NCBI RefSeq assembly: GCF_003841465.1
Contig: NZ_REFZ01000006.1
Span: 236,305 to 300,304 of the forward strand
DNA length: 64,000 bases
Direction: 5' to 3'
Source of the DNA: Natrarchaeobius oligotrophus
GTDB lineage: Archaea; Halobacteriota; Halobacteria; Halobacteriales; Natrialbaceae
In this document: one piece after another, positions 54,030-62,405 of the stretch
Layout of the letters: each line of letters starts with the position of its first letter
Position numbering within the stretch: position 1 is the stretch's first letter
Position numbers and translations under genes: made by a program
The notes under the pieces: model-generated
The model's database searches: none
What the model was told of the DNA's origin: nothing
What the model saw: the letters and a program-made list of their open reading frames with translations, nothing else

Positions 54030-54491
54030 ATGACCGTTCGCGTCCCGCTCTTTCCCCCCGTCGTTCGCTGGGCGCTCGTGGCCGGCGTCGCGGCGTTCAT
54101 CTTCTCCGCGTCGATCCTCGCTCCGCCGCCGGAGACGCCCGTCGACACCGCACAACCGGGGTTCCTCCCGCTCGACAAGTGGCGTCACTTCGTGGCCTAC
54201 GCGACGCTCGGGTACGCGCTCGCGTACGCGACCAGTACTACCTGGGACGGACGTCGGTGGCGGGCGTTCGTTCTGGTGGTCGTACTGACGTCCCTGTACG
54301 GTGCCGGGATCGAACTCGGCCAGTCCGTCATTCCCGACCGACAGTTCGACCCCGGCGACGTCGTCGCGAACGCACTCGGTGCCGCGCTCGTCCTGTTCCG
54401 GTTCGCGATTCGGCCGCGGCTCGAGCTCACGCCGGTTTCACAGTGGATTTCGGGGTCGAACTCGACGGAGTCGGAGGGTCCGTCCGAGTAG
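54030..54491 (+). CDS. VanZ-like family membrane protein
   Basis: The protein has 153 residues and four predicted helices. The family hallmarks are LDKWRHFVAYATLGYALAYA and GAGIELGQSVIPDRQFDPGD, with AN. VanZ-like proteins are membrane proteins of unknown mechanism, linked in bacteria to envelope processes. It is probably the last gene of an operon with the two preceding genes. Confidence 0.88.
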   Translation: MTVRVPLFPPVVRWALVAGVAAFIFSASILAPPPETPVDTAQPGFLPLDKWRHFVAYATLGYALAYATSTTWDGRRWRAFVLVVVLTSLYGAGIELGQSVIPDRQFDPGDVVANALGAALVLFRFAIRPRLELTPVSQWISGSNSTESEGPSE

Positions 54492-54647
54492 GGGTACCGA
54501 CGGGACGCCGAATAGCCCAACGACGTCCGATATCGGGTCGGATCTCGAGCGCGGAGCACGTGAACGAGGGACGCCCGCTACGGGCGAAGCTACGCCACGA
54601 GGGACTCGAGACGTCTCCGGGGTCGACAACCGGCATTTCCTTTCCCG

Positions 54648-55013
54648 TCACTGGTCTTCGTCCGCGACGCTCGGATGCGGCTCGTCGGGCGCGTGCTCCT
54701 TCCACTCCTCGCGATCCTCCTCGCCGAACTGCTCGTTGAATACCGCCGTTGCGCGTGCGTATCCCTCGTGGCTCGCGAGCCGTCGTTCGTCGCTCGTGAC
54801 GGCCCAGTACGTCCCCTTGTGCTCGACGAGGCCGCCGCTTTTCAGACGGGTGAGTGCAGTACTCACCGCCCCGACGTCCAGCTCGATCTCTCGAGCGATC
54901 GTTCGTGCCTTTAACGCTCCGTCGTCGTTGGTCGCGAGGAATCCGAGCACCCGGTCGACCGACGAGAGTTCCTCTTCACTCGATCGTTCGAACGGGTCCC
55001 GATCAGTCGACAT
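54648..55013 (-). CDS. Winged-helix (MarR-like) regulator
   Basis: The protein has 121 residues. The wHTH lies at about residues 20-75 (VLGFLATNDDGALKARTIAR; LDVGAVSTALTRLKSGGLVE). The C-terminus (ASHEGYARATAVFNEQFGEE) is helical and acidic. It resembles small haloarchaeal transcription regulators. It stands alone, and its target is unknown. Confidence 0.8.
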   Translation of the reverse strand: MSTDRDPFERSSEEELSSVDRVLGFLATNDDGALKARTIAREIELDVGAVSTALTRLKSGGLVEHKGTYWAVTSDERRLASHEGYARATAVFNEQFGEEDREEWKEHAPDEPHPSVADEDQ

Positions 55014-55275
55014 CTCTGCCCGTTACTAACGTCTGCGTTGTTATATTCGCTATCCACGGAACGAGTGGTATTTCTGAAACCACCCGGATTTCGTGTCGAA
55101 TAGGGTAGCTGGGGAGTCGCTCGAGGGCTCTCCCACGCCCCTCCGGATGAGCCCTCGAGTCGCGCTGGATGCTACCGTGTTGTGGACTGAGAAAAGCGGG
55201 TATACGATGTGGGTTGTCCGGTCTGACCGTTCGTCGTCTCTTCACGCAGCGCTTCGACTTTCCGACGGGAGTGAA

Positions 55276-55791
55276 TCATCCAGCATCGTCAACGAGTTCG
55301 ATCGCTTTGTCTCGTAGTTCAGCGGTCATATGGAGCCCGTGTTCATCCACGCGGCGAACGATCGCTTTCGCTTCGTTCGGTGAAAGGCCCTCCTCTACGG
55401 CCCGTACAATCACCCCGACCGTTCCAGTCACGGTCGCGCCGAGTCCACGAGCGACGGTTCGAACCCGGCGGTCGTCGGAGACGATGGCAACCGAGTCGTC
55501 GGCATCCTCGTGGGCCAACACAGCCGCGATCAGCCGCACGTCACCGTTCGGTTCGGATTCGCCGAGAACAGTTCGGGCTCGCGTCTCGTCCACCTCCGGA
55601 TTCGGAGTCGCTGTTTCTACGCCGTCACGATCACAAAACTGTTCGAGATTGGTCCGTGCGGGTTCGGTCGTGACTTCGGTTCGGATCGCCGGAAGAACGA
55701 CGAGAGTTCCGTCGAACGAGTCGAGCAACGCGAGCTCTCCGATCGTCCCGAGCGCGATGATTGTGGTCGCATCGACGTAGATGCGAGTCAT
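55276..55791 (-). CDS. PIN-domain ribonuclease toxin (VapC-like)
   Basis: The protein has 171 residues. It starts MTRIYVDATTIIALGTIGEL with the first Asp of the PIN acidic site. Further acidic residues are at GDVRLIAAVLAHEDADDSVA and IVSDDRRVRTVA. Its start overlaps the stop of the upstream UPF0175-type antitoxin by 4 bp, a classic type II toxin-antitoxin layout. It presumably cleaves RNA. Confidence 0.85.
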   Translation of the reverse strand: MTRIYVDATTIIALGTIGELALLDSFDGTLVVLPAIRTEVTTEPARTNLEQFCDRDGVETATPNPEVDETRARTVLGESEPNGDVRLIAAVLAHEDADDSVAIVSDDRRVRTVARGLGATVTGTVGVIVRAVEEGLSPNEAKAIVRRVDEHGLHMTAELRDKAIELVDDAG

Positions 55792-56090
55792 AGATCCCGA
55801 GCGCTCTCGGCGTCGGTCTCGAGATCGTCGGGCGATAGCTGGGTCGTGAGGTTGCGTTCACGAGCGATCTCGAGCCACTCGGCAACGCTCACGCCCGCGA
55901 TCCGTGCGGCTTCGTTCGTCGAGATATCGCCGGTCTGGTACCGCTCCACCGCGCGTCGAACGCGCAGGTCCGAAAGCCCCTCGCGGAGGGCTTTCCGAAT
56001 AACCGTACTTTTGTCCTCCTCCAGGAGTGCGGCGACTTCTGCCAGAGCCTGCTCGTCCTCGTCGGGAATTCGCGCGCTGATCGACGGCAT
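55788..56090 (-). CDS. UPF0175-family antitoxin
   Basis: The product has 100 residues from MPSISARIPDEDEQALAEVA. A start six residues earlier would overlap the operator. The N-terminal ribbon-helix-helix-like part (LLEEDKSTVIRKALREGLSD) and the UPF0175 segment YQTGDISTNEAARIAGVSVA are clear. It pairs with the PIN toxin gene, overlapping it by 4 bp. A perfect 19-bp palindrome sits just before its start, suggesting autoregulation. Confidence 0.85.
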   Translation of the reverse strand: MPSISARIPDEDEQALAEVAALLEEDKSTVIRKALREGLSDLRVRRAVERYQTGDISTNEAARIAGVSVAEWLEIARERNLTTQLSPDDLETDAESARDL

Positions 56091-56093
56091 GTA

Positions 56094-56112
56094 TACAGTG
56101 TAGTACACTGTA
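56094..56112 (-). promoter_or_regulatory. Palindromic operator of the UPF0175/PIN operon
   Basis: TACAGTGTA-G-TACACTGTA is a perfect 19-bp palindrome beginning 4 bp upstream of the antitoxin ATG. Antitoxins with RHH-type DNA-binding parts commonly repress their own operon through such sites. Confidence 0.65.
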
Positions 56113-56174
56113 GCACAAGTCTCTTTCGCTATCTCGACCTCGAACAGGGACGATTTCGGCCGGAAACGACGCCG

Positions 56175-56552
56175 TCAGCCCTCGTCGTCGACTGCGCTCC
56201 CGTGACGAGTCCAGCGCTCGAACGCGCTCGGGTCGGGACCCAGCCACGACGTCAGGCCGCGTCCGCCGCGACGCACCATCGGTACGTCCGTTACGATTCC
56301 GTCGCCGGGCAGCTCCCGCCGGGCGCACTCGATCTCCGCGCGAATCTCGCGCAGGTGGCGCTCGAGACTGGCGCTCTCGAGCTCGTCGTCGACGCGCACG
56401 TCCGTCAGCACGGCGGCGGTCAGTCGATCGATCGCCTCGAGACAGCCGTCGTAGGTCGTCCGGTTCGTCGGTTTTGGTGGACGGTCGTCGGCTCGAGTTC
56501 TGTTCTCCTGTCGGTCGGGGAGTTTACGTCCCCTCGATTCGTCGTTCGACAT
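56175..56552 (-). CDS. Hypothetical protein
   Basis: The product has 125 residues from MSNDESRGRKLPDRQENRTR. It has a basic disordered N-terminus, a helical centre (YDGCLEAIDRLTAAVLTDVR; LREIRAEIECARRELPGDGI), and an end around WLGPDPSAFERW. The longer reading upstream crosses the AT-rich spacer. No family is recognised. It diverges from the phiH1-like gene. Confidence 0.55.
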   Translation of the reverse strand: MSNDESRGRKLPDRQENRTRADDRPPKPTNRTTYDGCLEAIDRLTAAVLTDVRVDDELESASLERHLREIRAEIECARRELPGDGIVTDVPMVRRGGRGLTSWLGPDPSAFERWTRHGSAVDDEG

Positions 56553-56771
56553 GGCTTCCGTAGTGTGGTTACGGGAGTTGTCACAGGTTGGTGCGTCAAC
56601 CACCGACCTGTCACTTTCAGGGCATACCGTGGTGAGCCCGTACCGTTCCCGTAGCATTATTTCATCCTAACCAATCATAAATCTATGCTTTACAGATTAT
56701 TACTACTGTATAGCAGTATCAACAACCCCTATAGCAGTCTTCTAATGATGCTTCGCCGTAGTTTGATAGAA

Positions 56772-56786
56772 CTCTGCTTAGCAGAG
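56772..56786 (+). promoter_or_regulatory. Palindrome before the phiH1-like repressor gene
   Basis: CTCTGCT-T-AGCAGAG is a perfect 15-bp palindrome ending 8 bp before the ATG at 56795. Two TATAGCAGT direct repeats lie further upstream in the AT-rich spacer (about 56713-56740). Together they suggest an autoregulated promoter. Confidence 0.5.
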
Positions 56787-56794
56787 ATATACAG

Positions 56795-57052
56795 ATGCGA
56801 AAGCGTGCTGAGTGGATGACGCGGGCAGATGATGAGATTCTCGAGTATCTCGAATCGAGGGGTGCTGGTACGCCGAAAGCGATTGCGGACGAAATAGATC
56901 GTAATAACGACTACGTCGGCGTCAGATGCCGACAGCTAGCGTCGTACGGCCTAGTCGACCGACCGTCGCGCGGTTTCTACGTGATTACCGACCCCGGTTC
57001 GGCGTATCTCGAGGGCGAGCTAGACGCCGAGGAACTCGAGGCGGATGGCTAA
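56795..57052 (+). CDS. PhiH1-like repressor (winged helix)
   Basis: The protein has 85 residues. The wHTH pattern is ADDEILEYLESRGAGTPKAI, DEIDRNNDYVGVRCRQLASY, then GLVDRPSRGFYVITDPGSAY. This is the family of the halovirus phiH repressor, widespread in haloarchaea near mobile DNA. It lies next to a transposase fragment, consistent with a mobile origin. Confidence 0.8.
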   Translation: MRKRAEWMTRADDEILEYLESRGAGTPKAIADEIDRNNDYVGVRCRQLASYGLVDRPSRGFYVITDPGSAYLEGELDAEELEADG

Positions 57053-57196
57053 GAATTTCGTTGGGACGCCGCTGTACCGGTGCCGTAGATCTTTCAGCCT
57101 CGCGAATAGGGTCTCGATAACTCGCCTCTCGAGTGACGCTGTTCCACCACACTCGAGCCGTCCGAAAATCTCCGCGAGCGCTTTCGTCCGCATCTC
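57047..57196 (-). pseudogene. Possible transposase C-terminal fragment
   Basis: On the minus strand an ATG-started open stretch of about 49 codons reads MRTKALAEIFGRLE, then SLERRVIETLFARLKDLRHR and YSGVPTKFL. The E-x-x-x-E-T-L-F-x-R-L-K pattern is like the end of DDE transposases. It runs into the end of the phiH1-like gene without a matching remainder, so it is a remnant at best. The family is not assigned. Confidence 0.3.
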
Positions 57197-57353
57197 AACG
57201 GTCGCAGTAAGAGACTATTGAGGGATTTCCGAACGTCGGGACGGGTACCGATTGCAGCGATAGGGTGGATTACCCCGCGAAAACGGAGACGGGTACTATA
57301 TACCTGGTTCTGATACGGGCAGTGACGAATCGTTCCGTCGCTCTTCCCTATAC
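57053..57353. other. Spacer with a transposase-like fragment and promoter
   Basis: The left half holds the transposase-like fragment described separately. The right half contains TACTATATACC at about 57294-57304, about 50-60 bp before the ABC exporter ATG, a good TATA candidate. No intact gene is present. Confidence 0.5.
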
Positions 57354-59165
57354 ATGTCCGATACCGACGACGTCGACCTAGACCTGACGTGGCGCGAGAA
57401 AGGCCGGGCGCTCTATCGCGTCGCCAAGTTCCAGCCGCGGTTCGCCGCGGCGGTGATCGTACTGAGCGTCGTCGCCGCCCTCCTCGAGGGAGTCGGCCTG
57501 AGTTTCATCATGCCGATCGTCGACGTCGCACAGGCCGATACGCCGCCCGACGACGCCGACGGACTCCTCGGGATGTTCCTGCTGGCTTACCAGACGCTCG
57601 GCATTCCGTTCACGCTCGGCTACCTGGTCGCCGGGGTCGCGGGCGTGATGACGGTTCGATACACCACGTCGTTTCTGGTCGGCTGGTTCCGGGCCGCAAT
57701 CGAGACGAAATACGTCCGCCACCTGCAGGAGGAGTCGTTCGATCGTGCGCTCGAGGCGGAGATCTCGTACTTCGACCAGGAGGGTTCGGACGATATTCTC
57801 AACGCGATCGTCACGCAGGCGGAGTACGCTGGGAAAGTGATCAAGTACGCACTGCGGTCCGTCGAACAGGGTCTTCTCGCCTTGATGTACCTCACTATCG
57901 CCCTGATCCTCTCTCCCGTACTGACGCTCCTCACGGCGGTGTTTCTCGGCGGGATGACGCTCCTGTTCAGAAACGTCCTCGCCACGGGTTACTCCCTCGG
58001 CGACGAGGTGGCCGACGCGAAAGAGGGGATTCAGTCTCGAGCGCAGGCGGGAACGCAGGGCATCAGAGACGTGAAGCTGTTCGGGATGATCGACGAACTC
58101 CGATCGGGATTCTCGGAGTCGGCGGCGAAATTCGAGACCAATCGGATCAAAGTCGAACGAAACGACGCCGCCATCACGAACTACTATCAGCTGATGACCG
58201 CCGTCGCCGTCTTCGTGCTGATCTACCTGGCGTTGACGTTCTCCGGGATGAATCTCGGCCAGCTCGGTGTCTTCCTGTTCGCGATGTTCCAGCTCGGACC
58301 CAAGATCAGCAACCTCAACAAATACGTCTATCGCGTGGAGAGCGAACTTCCCCACCTCGTTCGGACACAGGAGTTCATCGACGAACTCGAGGGGAACCGA
58401 GAACGAACCGGGACGTCACGGAGCGTCCCGAATCGGATCGATCGTATCGAGTTCGACGACGTCTCGTTCAGTTACGACTCGAGCGACGAGACGGTCCTCC
58501 ACGAGGTCTCGTTCGAGTTCCACCGCGACGACTTCGTCGCGTTCGTCGGTCCCTCGGGTGCCGGCAAATCAACGATCGCCTCGTTACTAGCGCGGATGTA
58601 CGAACCGGACAGCGGCGAGATTCGGGCCGACGGTCGACCGATCGATACGTTCGACGTCCAGGAGTGGCGCTCTCGAGTTACCGTCGTCAGGCAGGACCCG
58701 CACGTGTTCAACGACACACTGCGACGGAACGTCACCGTCGGAAACCGCGATGCCACGCAATCGGCGGTCGAACGAGCGTGCGAGATCGCCCAGGTAACCG
58801 AGTTCCTCGACGAGCTGCCGGACGGCTACGACACTGTCCTCGGCGATCAGGGAGTCAAACTCTCCGGCGGTCAGCGCCAGCGCGTCGCCATCGCTCGCGC
58901 CCTGCTGAAGGACGCCGATCTGTTGATACTGGACGAAGCGACGAGCGATCTGGACACGTCGCTCGAGCAGCGGGTACACGAAGGGATCGAATCGATGGAT
59001 CGAGATTACGCGATGTTGGTAATCGCACATCGGCTCTCGACGGTCACCAACGCCGATCGGATCTACACGATGGAACACGGCCGGATCGTCGAGGCTGGTC
59101 CACACGAGGAGCTGGTATCGAACTCGAGTACGTATTCATCGTTATATACGCTGCAATCGAGATGA
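57354..59165 (+). CDS. ABC exporter, fused membrane and ATP-binding domains
   Basis: The protein has 603 residues. Six membrane helices lie in residues 30-330. The nucleotide-binding domain has Walker A GPSGAGKS at 399-406, signature LSGGQ at 503-507, and Walker B LLILDEATS followed by the H-loop HRLS. It is of the MsbA/lipid- or glycan-flippase type. It leads a cluster with a glycosyltransferase, so lipid-linked glycan export is likely but unproven. The next gene overlaps it by 4 bp. Confidence 0.92.
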   Translation: MSDTDDVDLDLTWREKGRALYRVAKFQPRFAAAVIVLSVVAALLEGVGLSFIMPIVDVAQADTPPDDADGLLGMFLLAYQTLGIPFTLGYLVAGVAGVMTVRYTTSFLVGWFRAAIETKYVRHLQEESFDRALEAEISYFDQEGSDDILNAIVTQAEYAGKVIKYALRSVEQGLLALMYLTIALILSPVLTLLTAVFLGGMTLLFRNVLATGYSLGDEVADAKEGIQSRAQAGTQGIRDVKLFGMIDELRSGFSESAAKFETNRIKVERNDAAITNYYQLMTAVAVFVLIYLALTFSGMNLGQLGVFLFAMFQLGPKISNLNKYVYRVESELPHLVRTQEFIDELEGNRERTGTSRSVPNRIDRIEFDDVSFSYDSSDETVLHEVSFEFHRDDFVAFVGPSGAGKSTIASLLARMYEPDSGEIRADGRPIDTFDVQEWRSRVTVVRQDPHVFNDTLRRNVTVGNRDATQSAVERACEIAQVTEFLDELPDGYDTVLGDQGVKLSGGQRQRVAIARALLKDADLLILDEATSDLDTSLEQRVHEGIESMDRDYAMLVIAHRLSTVTNADRIYTMEHGRIVEAGPHEELVSNSSTYSSLYTLQSR

Positions 59166-59932
59166 TCACACAGTTTAACTCGAACTCGACTGGAATAGGC
59201 CTGAAGAACCGACTCGAGCGAAATTTTCGAAGATTTAGTGGCTATCTGATGACCTGGCTCCATTCGGGCCACAAATATCGAGCGCCGATAAGACCATACA
59301 ACCTCGTATGGGTGTCACCAGCTTCGATCGACCGATGTCCCGTCGAATCGCCCGAGGTTTCTCCAGTTATCCCTTCTGCCGTCATCGGTGGAAACTGGGA
59401 TCGAGAATTGAGGTTGTTTCAGGACGACGTGGTTTTCCGGTCGTTCGAGAAGCGCTTCAACGAAGGTGTCGAATGGGAGCAGACACCGTACTACAGCCGT
59501 ATGAAAGAATGGATCGCAAAAAGCGGCTCGTACAAAGGAATGACCAATACCACTGAGCTGGATCGGCGTTGTTCCAACTTAGAGAAACTGTACACAACAA
59601 TCAAACAGGACGGATACACACCTCAACGGCGCTTGACAAAACGGAAAATAAGAGAGTTAGACAATGAACCACACTTTCCGTTGGAGCAGAAAGAGATCAC
59701 AGTAGACGTCGCTCGTGACGGGGAGCTTCTGTGGTATGCCGGTGCTCATCGATTGTCGATCGCAAAAATTTTAGATCTCAAATCAATTCCCGTCCGCATT
59801 CGGATTCGACACGAAAAATGGCAGCAGCTGCGTGATCGAGTTTATGAAGGGACCCAACATGACGAGATACCTACCACGAACCATCCCGATTTAAATCCGG
59901 AAAGTGTCAAGGCGATCCGTGCAAATATTTAA
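59162..59932 (+). CDS. ParB-fold-like protein in glycan cluster (paralog A)
   Basis: The product has 256 residues from an ATG overlapping the ABC stop (ATGA). The C-terminal part (ITVDVARDGELLWYAGAHRL, then SIAKILDLKSIPVRI and RHEKWQQLRDRVYEG) resembles the ParB/sulfiredoxin-like fold, with GAHR in the place of the usual G-x-H-R box. It is clearly paralogous to the protein at 61169 (FNEGVEWEQTPYY versus FNEGKNWEDTVYY; NHPDL near the end). ParB-like proteins of this sort appear in surface-glycan clusters, with no known function. It is lower in GC than the core genome. Confidence 0.65.
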   Translation: MITQFNSNSTGIGLKNRLERNFRRFSGYLMTWLHSGHKYRAPIRPYNLVWVSPASIDRCPVESPEVSPVIPSAVIGGNWDRELRLFQDDVVFRSFEKRFNEGVEWEQTPYYSRMKEWIAKSGSYKGMTNTTELDRRCSNLEKLYTTIKQDGYTPQRRLTKRKIRELDNEPHFPLEQKEITVDVARDGELLWYAGAHRLSIAKILDLKSIPVRIRIRHEKWQQLRDRVYEGTQHDEIPTTNHPDLNPESVKAIRANI

Positions 59933-59954
59933 AAATGGCATCTGGTACAAACGG

Positions 59955-61130
59955 ATGGACGAATCTAAAACGCACATGAAGGGTCACTCTGTGAACCACA
60001 TTTGTTTGTATCTTCCATCGCTCAGAGGTGGTGGCGCTGAAAGAGTTATGGTCCGGCTCGCAAACGAATTTGCGGACAGAGGATACACAGTAGACCTCGT
60101 TCTCGTCCAAATGAAAGGGGAGTATGTGGATGACGTTTCTGACGACGTCAATGTATTTGACCTCGACGCTCGTCGGTTTCTCGCAGCAGTCCCTCCACTC
60201 GTACAGTACATGTCGTCGTCACGTCCGGATGTGTTAATGTCGACACTCGATACTGCCAACGTCGCGGCAATCGTCGCCGAGAAACTCTCCAGCGTGGATA
60301 GCCGCATTATCATTCGGATATCCAACACCATGAGTGCTAAAAAAAAGGAATTGTCTCATCCGAAACACCTGGTTGTGCATCTGGCAGCGAAACTCACTTA
60401 CCCACATTCCGATCACGTTATCGGGGTTTCAGAAGGGGTAACGCAAGACGTTATCACACAGTGTGGGGTCGATCCCGGTCAGGCAACAACGATTTATAAT
60501 CCAGTCGTAGACGGATCACTGTTGACGGCTCGTGAAGAAACCGTCGATCATCCATGGTTTGGGACTGAAACAGGACCTGTTATCCTTGGTGTAGGCGAGC
60601 TATCCGAACAAAAAGGTTTTGATACACTGGTTCGAGCGTTCAACCAAATCGACGGACACCCTGAGTCTCGATTGATCATCTTAGGCCAGGGGGACGAACG
60701 TGATTCACTGCTTCAACTCGCAGAGGAGCTTGGAGTCGAACAAAGAATCGATTTGCCGGGATTCGTCGCTAACCCGTACGCGTATATGGGAAAATGCGAC
60801 GTGTTCGTACTTTCTTCGAGATGGGAGGGGTGCCCCAACGTACTTATCGAAGCGTTAGCTTGCGGCGCACCGGTTGTGGCGACTGACTGTCCAAGCGGTC
60901 CTCGAGAGATTTTAAAAAATGGCAATGTTGGTTCACTAGTCCCAGTCGACGATGTTGATTCGATGGCAAGAGAGATTGCCAACTGTCTAGATGAAGACTC
61001 AGTAGGTGTTTGTTTTGAAGAATTGCCACAATCGTTTGGAATTACTGAAATTGCAGATAAATATATTAAAATTATGACAGATTCTATCGAACCCAGTTTA
61101 AACACCCATTTCGATAGCGATAGGCACTAA
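59955..61130 (+). CDS. GT4-family glycosyltransferase
   Basis: The product has 391 residues from MDESKTHMKGHSVNHICLYL. Met25 of the longest reading (59976) is also possible, and a GTG at 59904 would overlap the previous gene. The GT-B fold is seen: SLRGGGAERVMVRLANEFAD in the N-domain, then ILGVGELSEQKGFDTLVRAF and the E-x7-E nucleotide-sugar motif within SSRWEGCPNVLIEALACGAP. It transfers a sugar to a surface glycan or lipid carrier. It is moderately AT-rich. Confidence 0.9.
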   Translation: MDESKTHMKGHSVNHICLYLPSLRGGGAERVMVRLANEFADRGYTVDLVLVQMKGEYVDDVSDDVNVFDLDARRFLAAVPPLVQYMSSSRPDVLMSTLDTANVAAIVAEKLSSVDSRIIIRISNTMSAKKKELSHPKHLVVHLAAKLTYPHSDHVIGVSEGVTQDVITQCGVDPGQATTIYNPVVDGSLLTAREETVDHPWFGTETGPVILGVGELSEQKGFDTLVRAFNQIDGHPESRLIILGQGDERDSLLQLAEELGVEQRIDLPGFVANPYAYMGKCDVFVLSSRWEGCPNVLIEALACGAPVVATDCPSGPREILKNGNVGSLVPVDDVDSMAREIANCLDEDSVGVCFEELPQSFGITEIADKYIKIMTDSIEPSLNTHFDSDRH

Positions 61131-61168
61131 ATATTTTTGAGAAGCCATCATTCACTGAGTGACCGTAT

Positions 61169-61996
61169 ATGACTACATGCTATGCCAAAAGGGCCTTTCA
61201 AACACTCCAAGAGGAAAGTATCGGAAAGATTTCTAAAAAATTTATTAATATTGTCCTTTGGAAGCTATCTAATAAAGATAATCAGATCCACTTCAATTCA
61301 TTCAAAAATGTGATATTTAACAAGGTGAAATACGATGCCCCTAAGAGTCCATTTGAAACTATACTGATTGATTCAAATAAAATAAAACACTCAATGAAGT
61401 ATGATAACCAAGGTAAGTGGGTGGTGGATCCCCCCAAATACGGAGGACTAGGCCAGGTTAAGAATGATGACTGGGATAAAACCGAATATCGAAGAGAAGT
61501 AGACAAATTATGGATAGTAAATGGCTTAAAAGAGAGGTTTAACGAAGGTAAAAATTGGGAAGACACGGTGTATTACAATTACCTATATGACAAGCATAGC
61601 CGTACTAACAAATATAAAGAACGAGGGTATGATAGTGTAGAAGATTATGTGATATCTCAGTGCAAAAATTATGATTCACTATATAGCGAGATTAAAGACA
61701 GGGGTTACCAACCGAATCATAGAGGAAAGAGACGGAGACCAGGCAGTAATTTGATGATGCGAGATCAATTAGAAGTATTGATTGTGATTGATAGATATGG
61801 AAACATTAACTTCACAGAAGGTTACCACCGATTTGCAATAGCACGATGTTTGGATTTAGAAATCCCTGCACACGTTCTCTGTCGACATAAAAACTGGCAG
61901 ATGATTCGAGATCATGTTTACAATAGCGAGGATCTTGAGGACTACAAAGAGGAGTTACAGAATCATCCAGATCTCCAAGATCTATTCACCGAATGA
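61169..61996 (+). CDS. ParB-fold-like protein in glycan cluster (paralog B)
   Basis: The protein has 275 residues. The C-terminal fold matches paralog A (VLIVIDRYGNINFTEGYHRF, then AIARCLDLEIPAHV and CRHKNWQMIRDHVYN), with GYHR as the core motif and an NHPDL near the end. The gene is strikingly AT-rich, with Lys, Asn and Ile codons unlike the rest of the window, a clear sign of acquisition from a lower-GC source. Function is unknown. It borders decayed insertion sequences on its right. Confidence 0.65.
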   Translation: MTTCYAKRAFQTLQEESIGKISKKFINIVLWKLSNKDNQIHFNSFKNVIFNKVKYDAPKSPFETILIDSNKIKHSMKYDNQGKWVVDPPKYGGLGQVKNDDWDKTEYRREVDKLWIVNGLKERFNEGKNWEDTVYYNYLYDKHSRTNKYKERGYDSVEDYVISQCKNYDSLYSEIKDRGYQPNHRGKRRRPGSNLMMRDQLEVLIVIDRYGNINFTEGYHRFAIARCLDLEIPAHVLCRHKNWQMIRDHVYNSEDLEDYKEELQNHPDLQDLFTE

Positions 61997-62017
61997 GTTC
62001 CATCATCGTCGCACTGT

Positions 62018-62405
62018 CTAGTTTAGCACCTCCTCAGCCGTCGTTCGGCCATGGAACGCTTGATTCGGCCGATCGTGGTTTTAGTGGTCTCTGAAGCGTC
62101 TGAGCTAGCGGCGTGCGTTGGCTGCACTGCCCCGCCAGAAGGAGTGAAAGCGGTCGATCCGCATTGAGACGGTCTGAAACACTTTTCGACATGGTTTCGA
62201 TCGTTGTAGTTGAGCTGACCGCTCAATCCGTGGCGAGCGAGGACAGTCAGATACCCGCCAGCATCGACGAGAAACTCTGTTTCGTCGATATTGTGTTTCT
62301 CAGTGAGACGATGCAGGAACGCTGCCGCGGGGTCGGTCCCGCGGAGGCTGTAGACGCCAATTTCGAGCAGAATTTCGATTCTGTGTCGATCACAGCATAC
62401 AACCA
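62018..62405 (-). pseudogene. IS6-type transposase remnant, C-terminal part
   Basis: Conserved pieces of a haloarchaeal IS6-type DDE transposase are seen in changing frames: TDPAAAFLHRLTEKHNIDET, EFLVDAGGYLTVLARHGLSG, QLNYNDRNHVEK, then in another frame FQTVSMRIDRFHSFWRGS and NHDRPNQAFHGRT before the stop TAG at 62018. Two codons usually Trp or Tyr are now stops, and there are at least two frameshifts. Its front part lies at 63809-63880, on the far side of the inserted ISH8-type element. Confidence 0.8.
62398..62405. repeat. Target-site duplication of the ISH8-type element (left)
   Basis: TACAACCA here is repeated exactly at 63809-63816, directly outside the other end of the element. It splits the WLY codons of the host transposase gene. 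Confidence 0.8.

Noticed and set aside
52074..54188. Minus-strand reading of about 704 codons
   Set aside because: It is antisense to the DUF4330-like, membrane and VanZ-like genes, is Arg/Asp-rich, and has no domain.
55093..55317. Plus-strand 74-codon ORF before the PIN gene end
   Set aside because: It overlaps the 3' end of the PIN toxin on the other strand and has no recognisable features.
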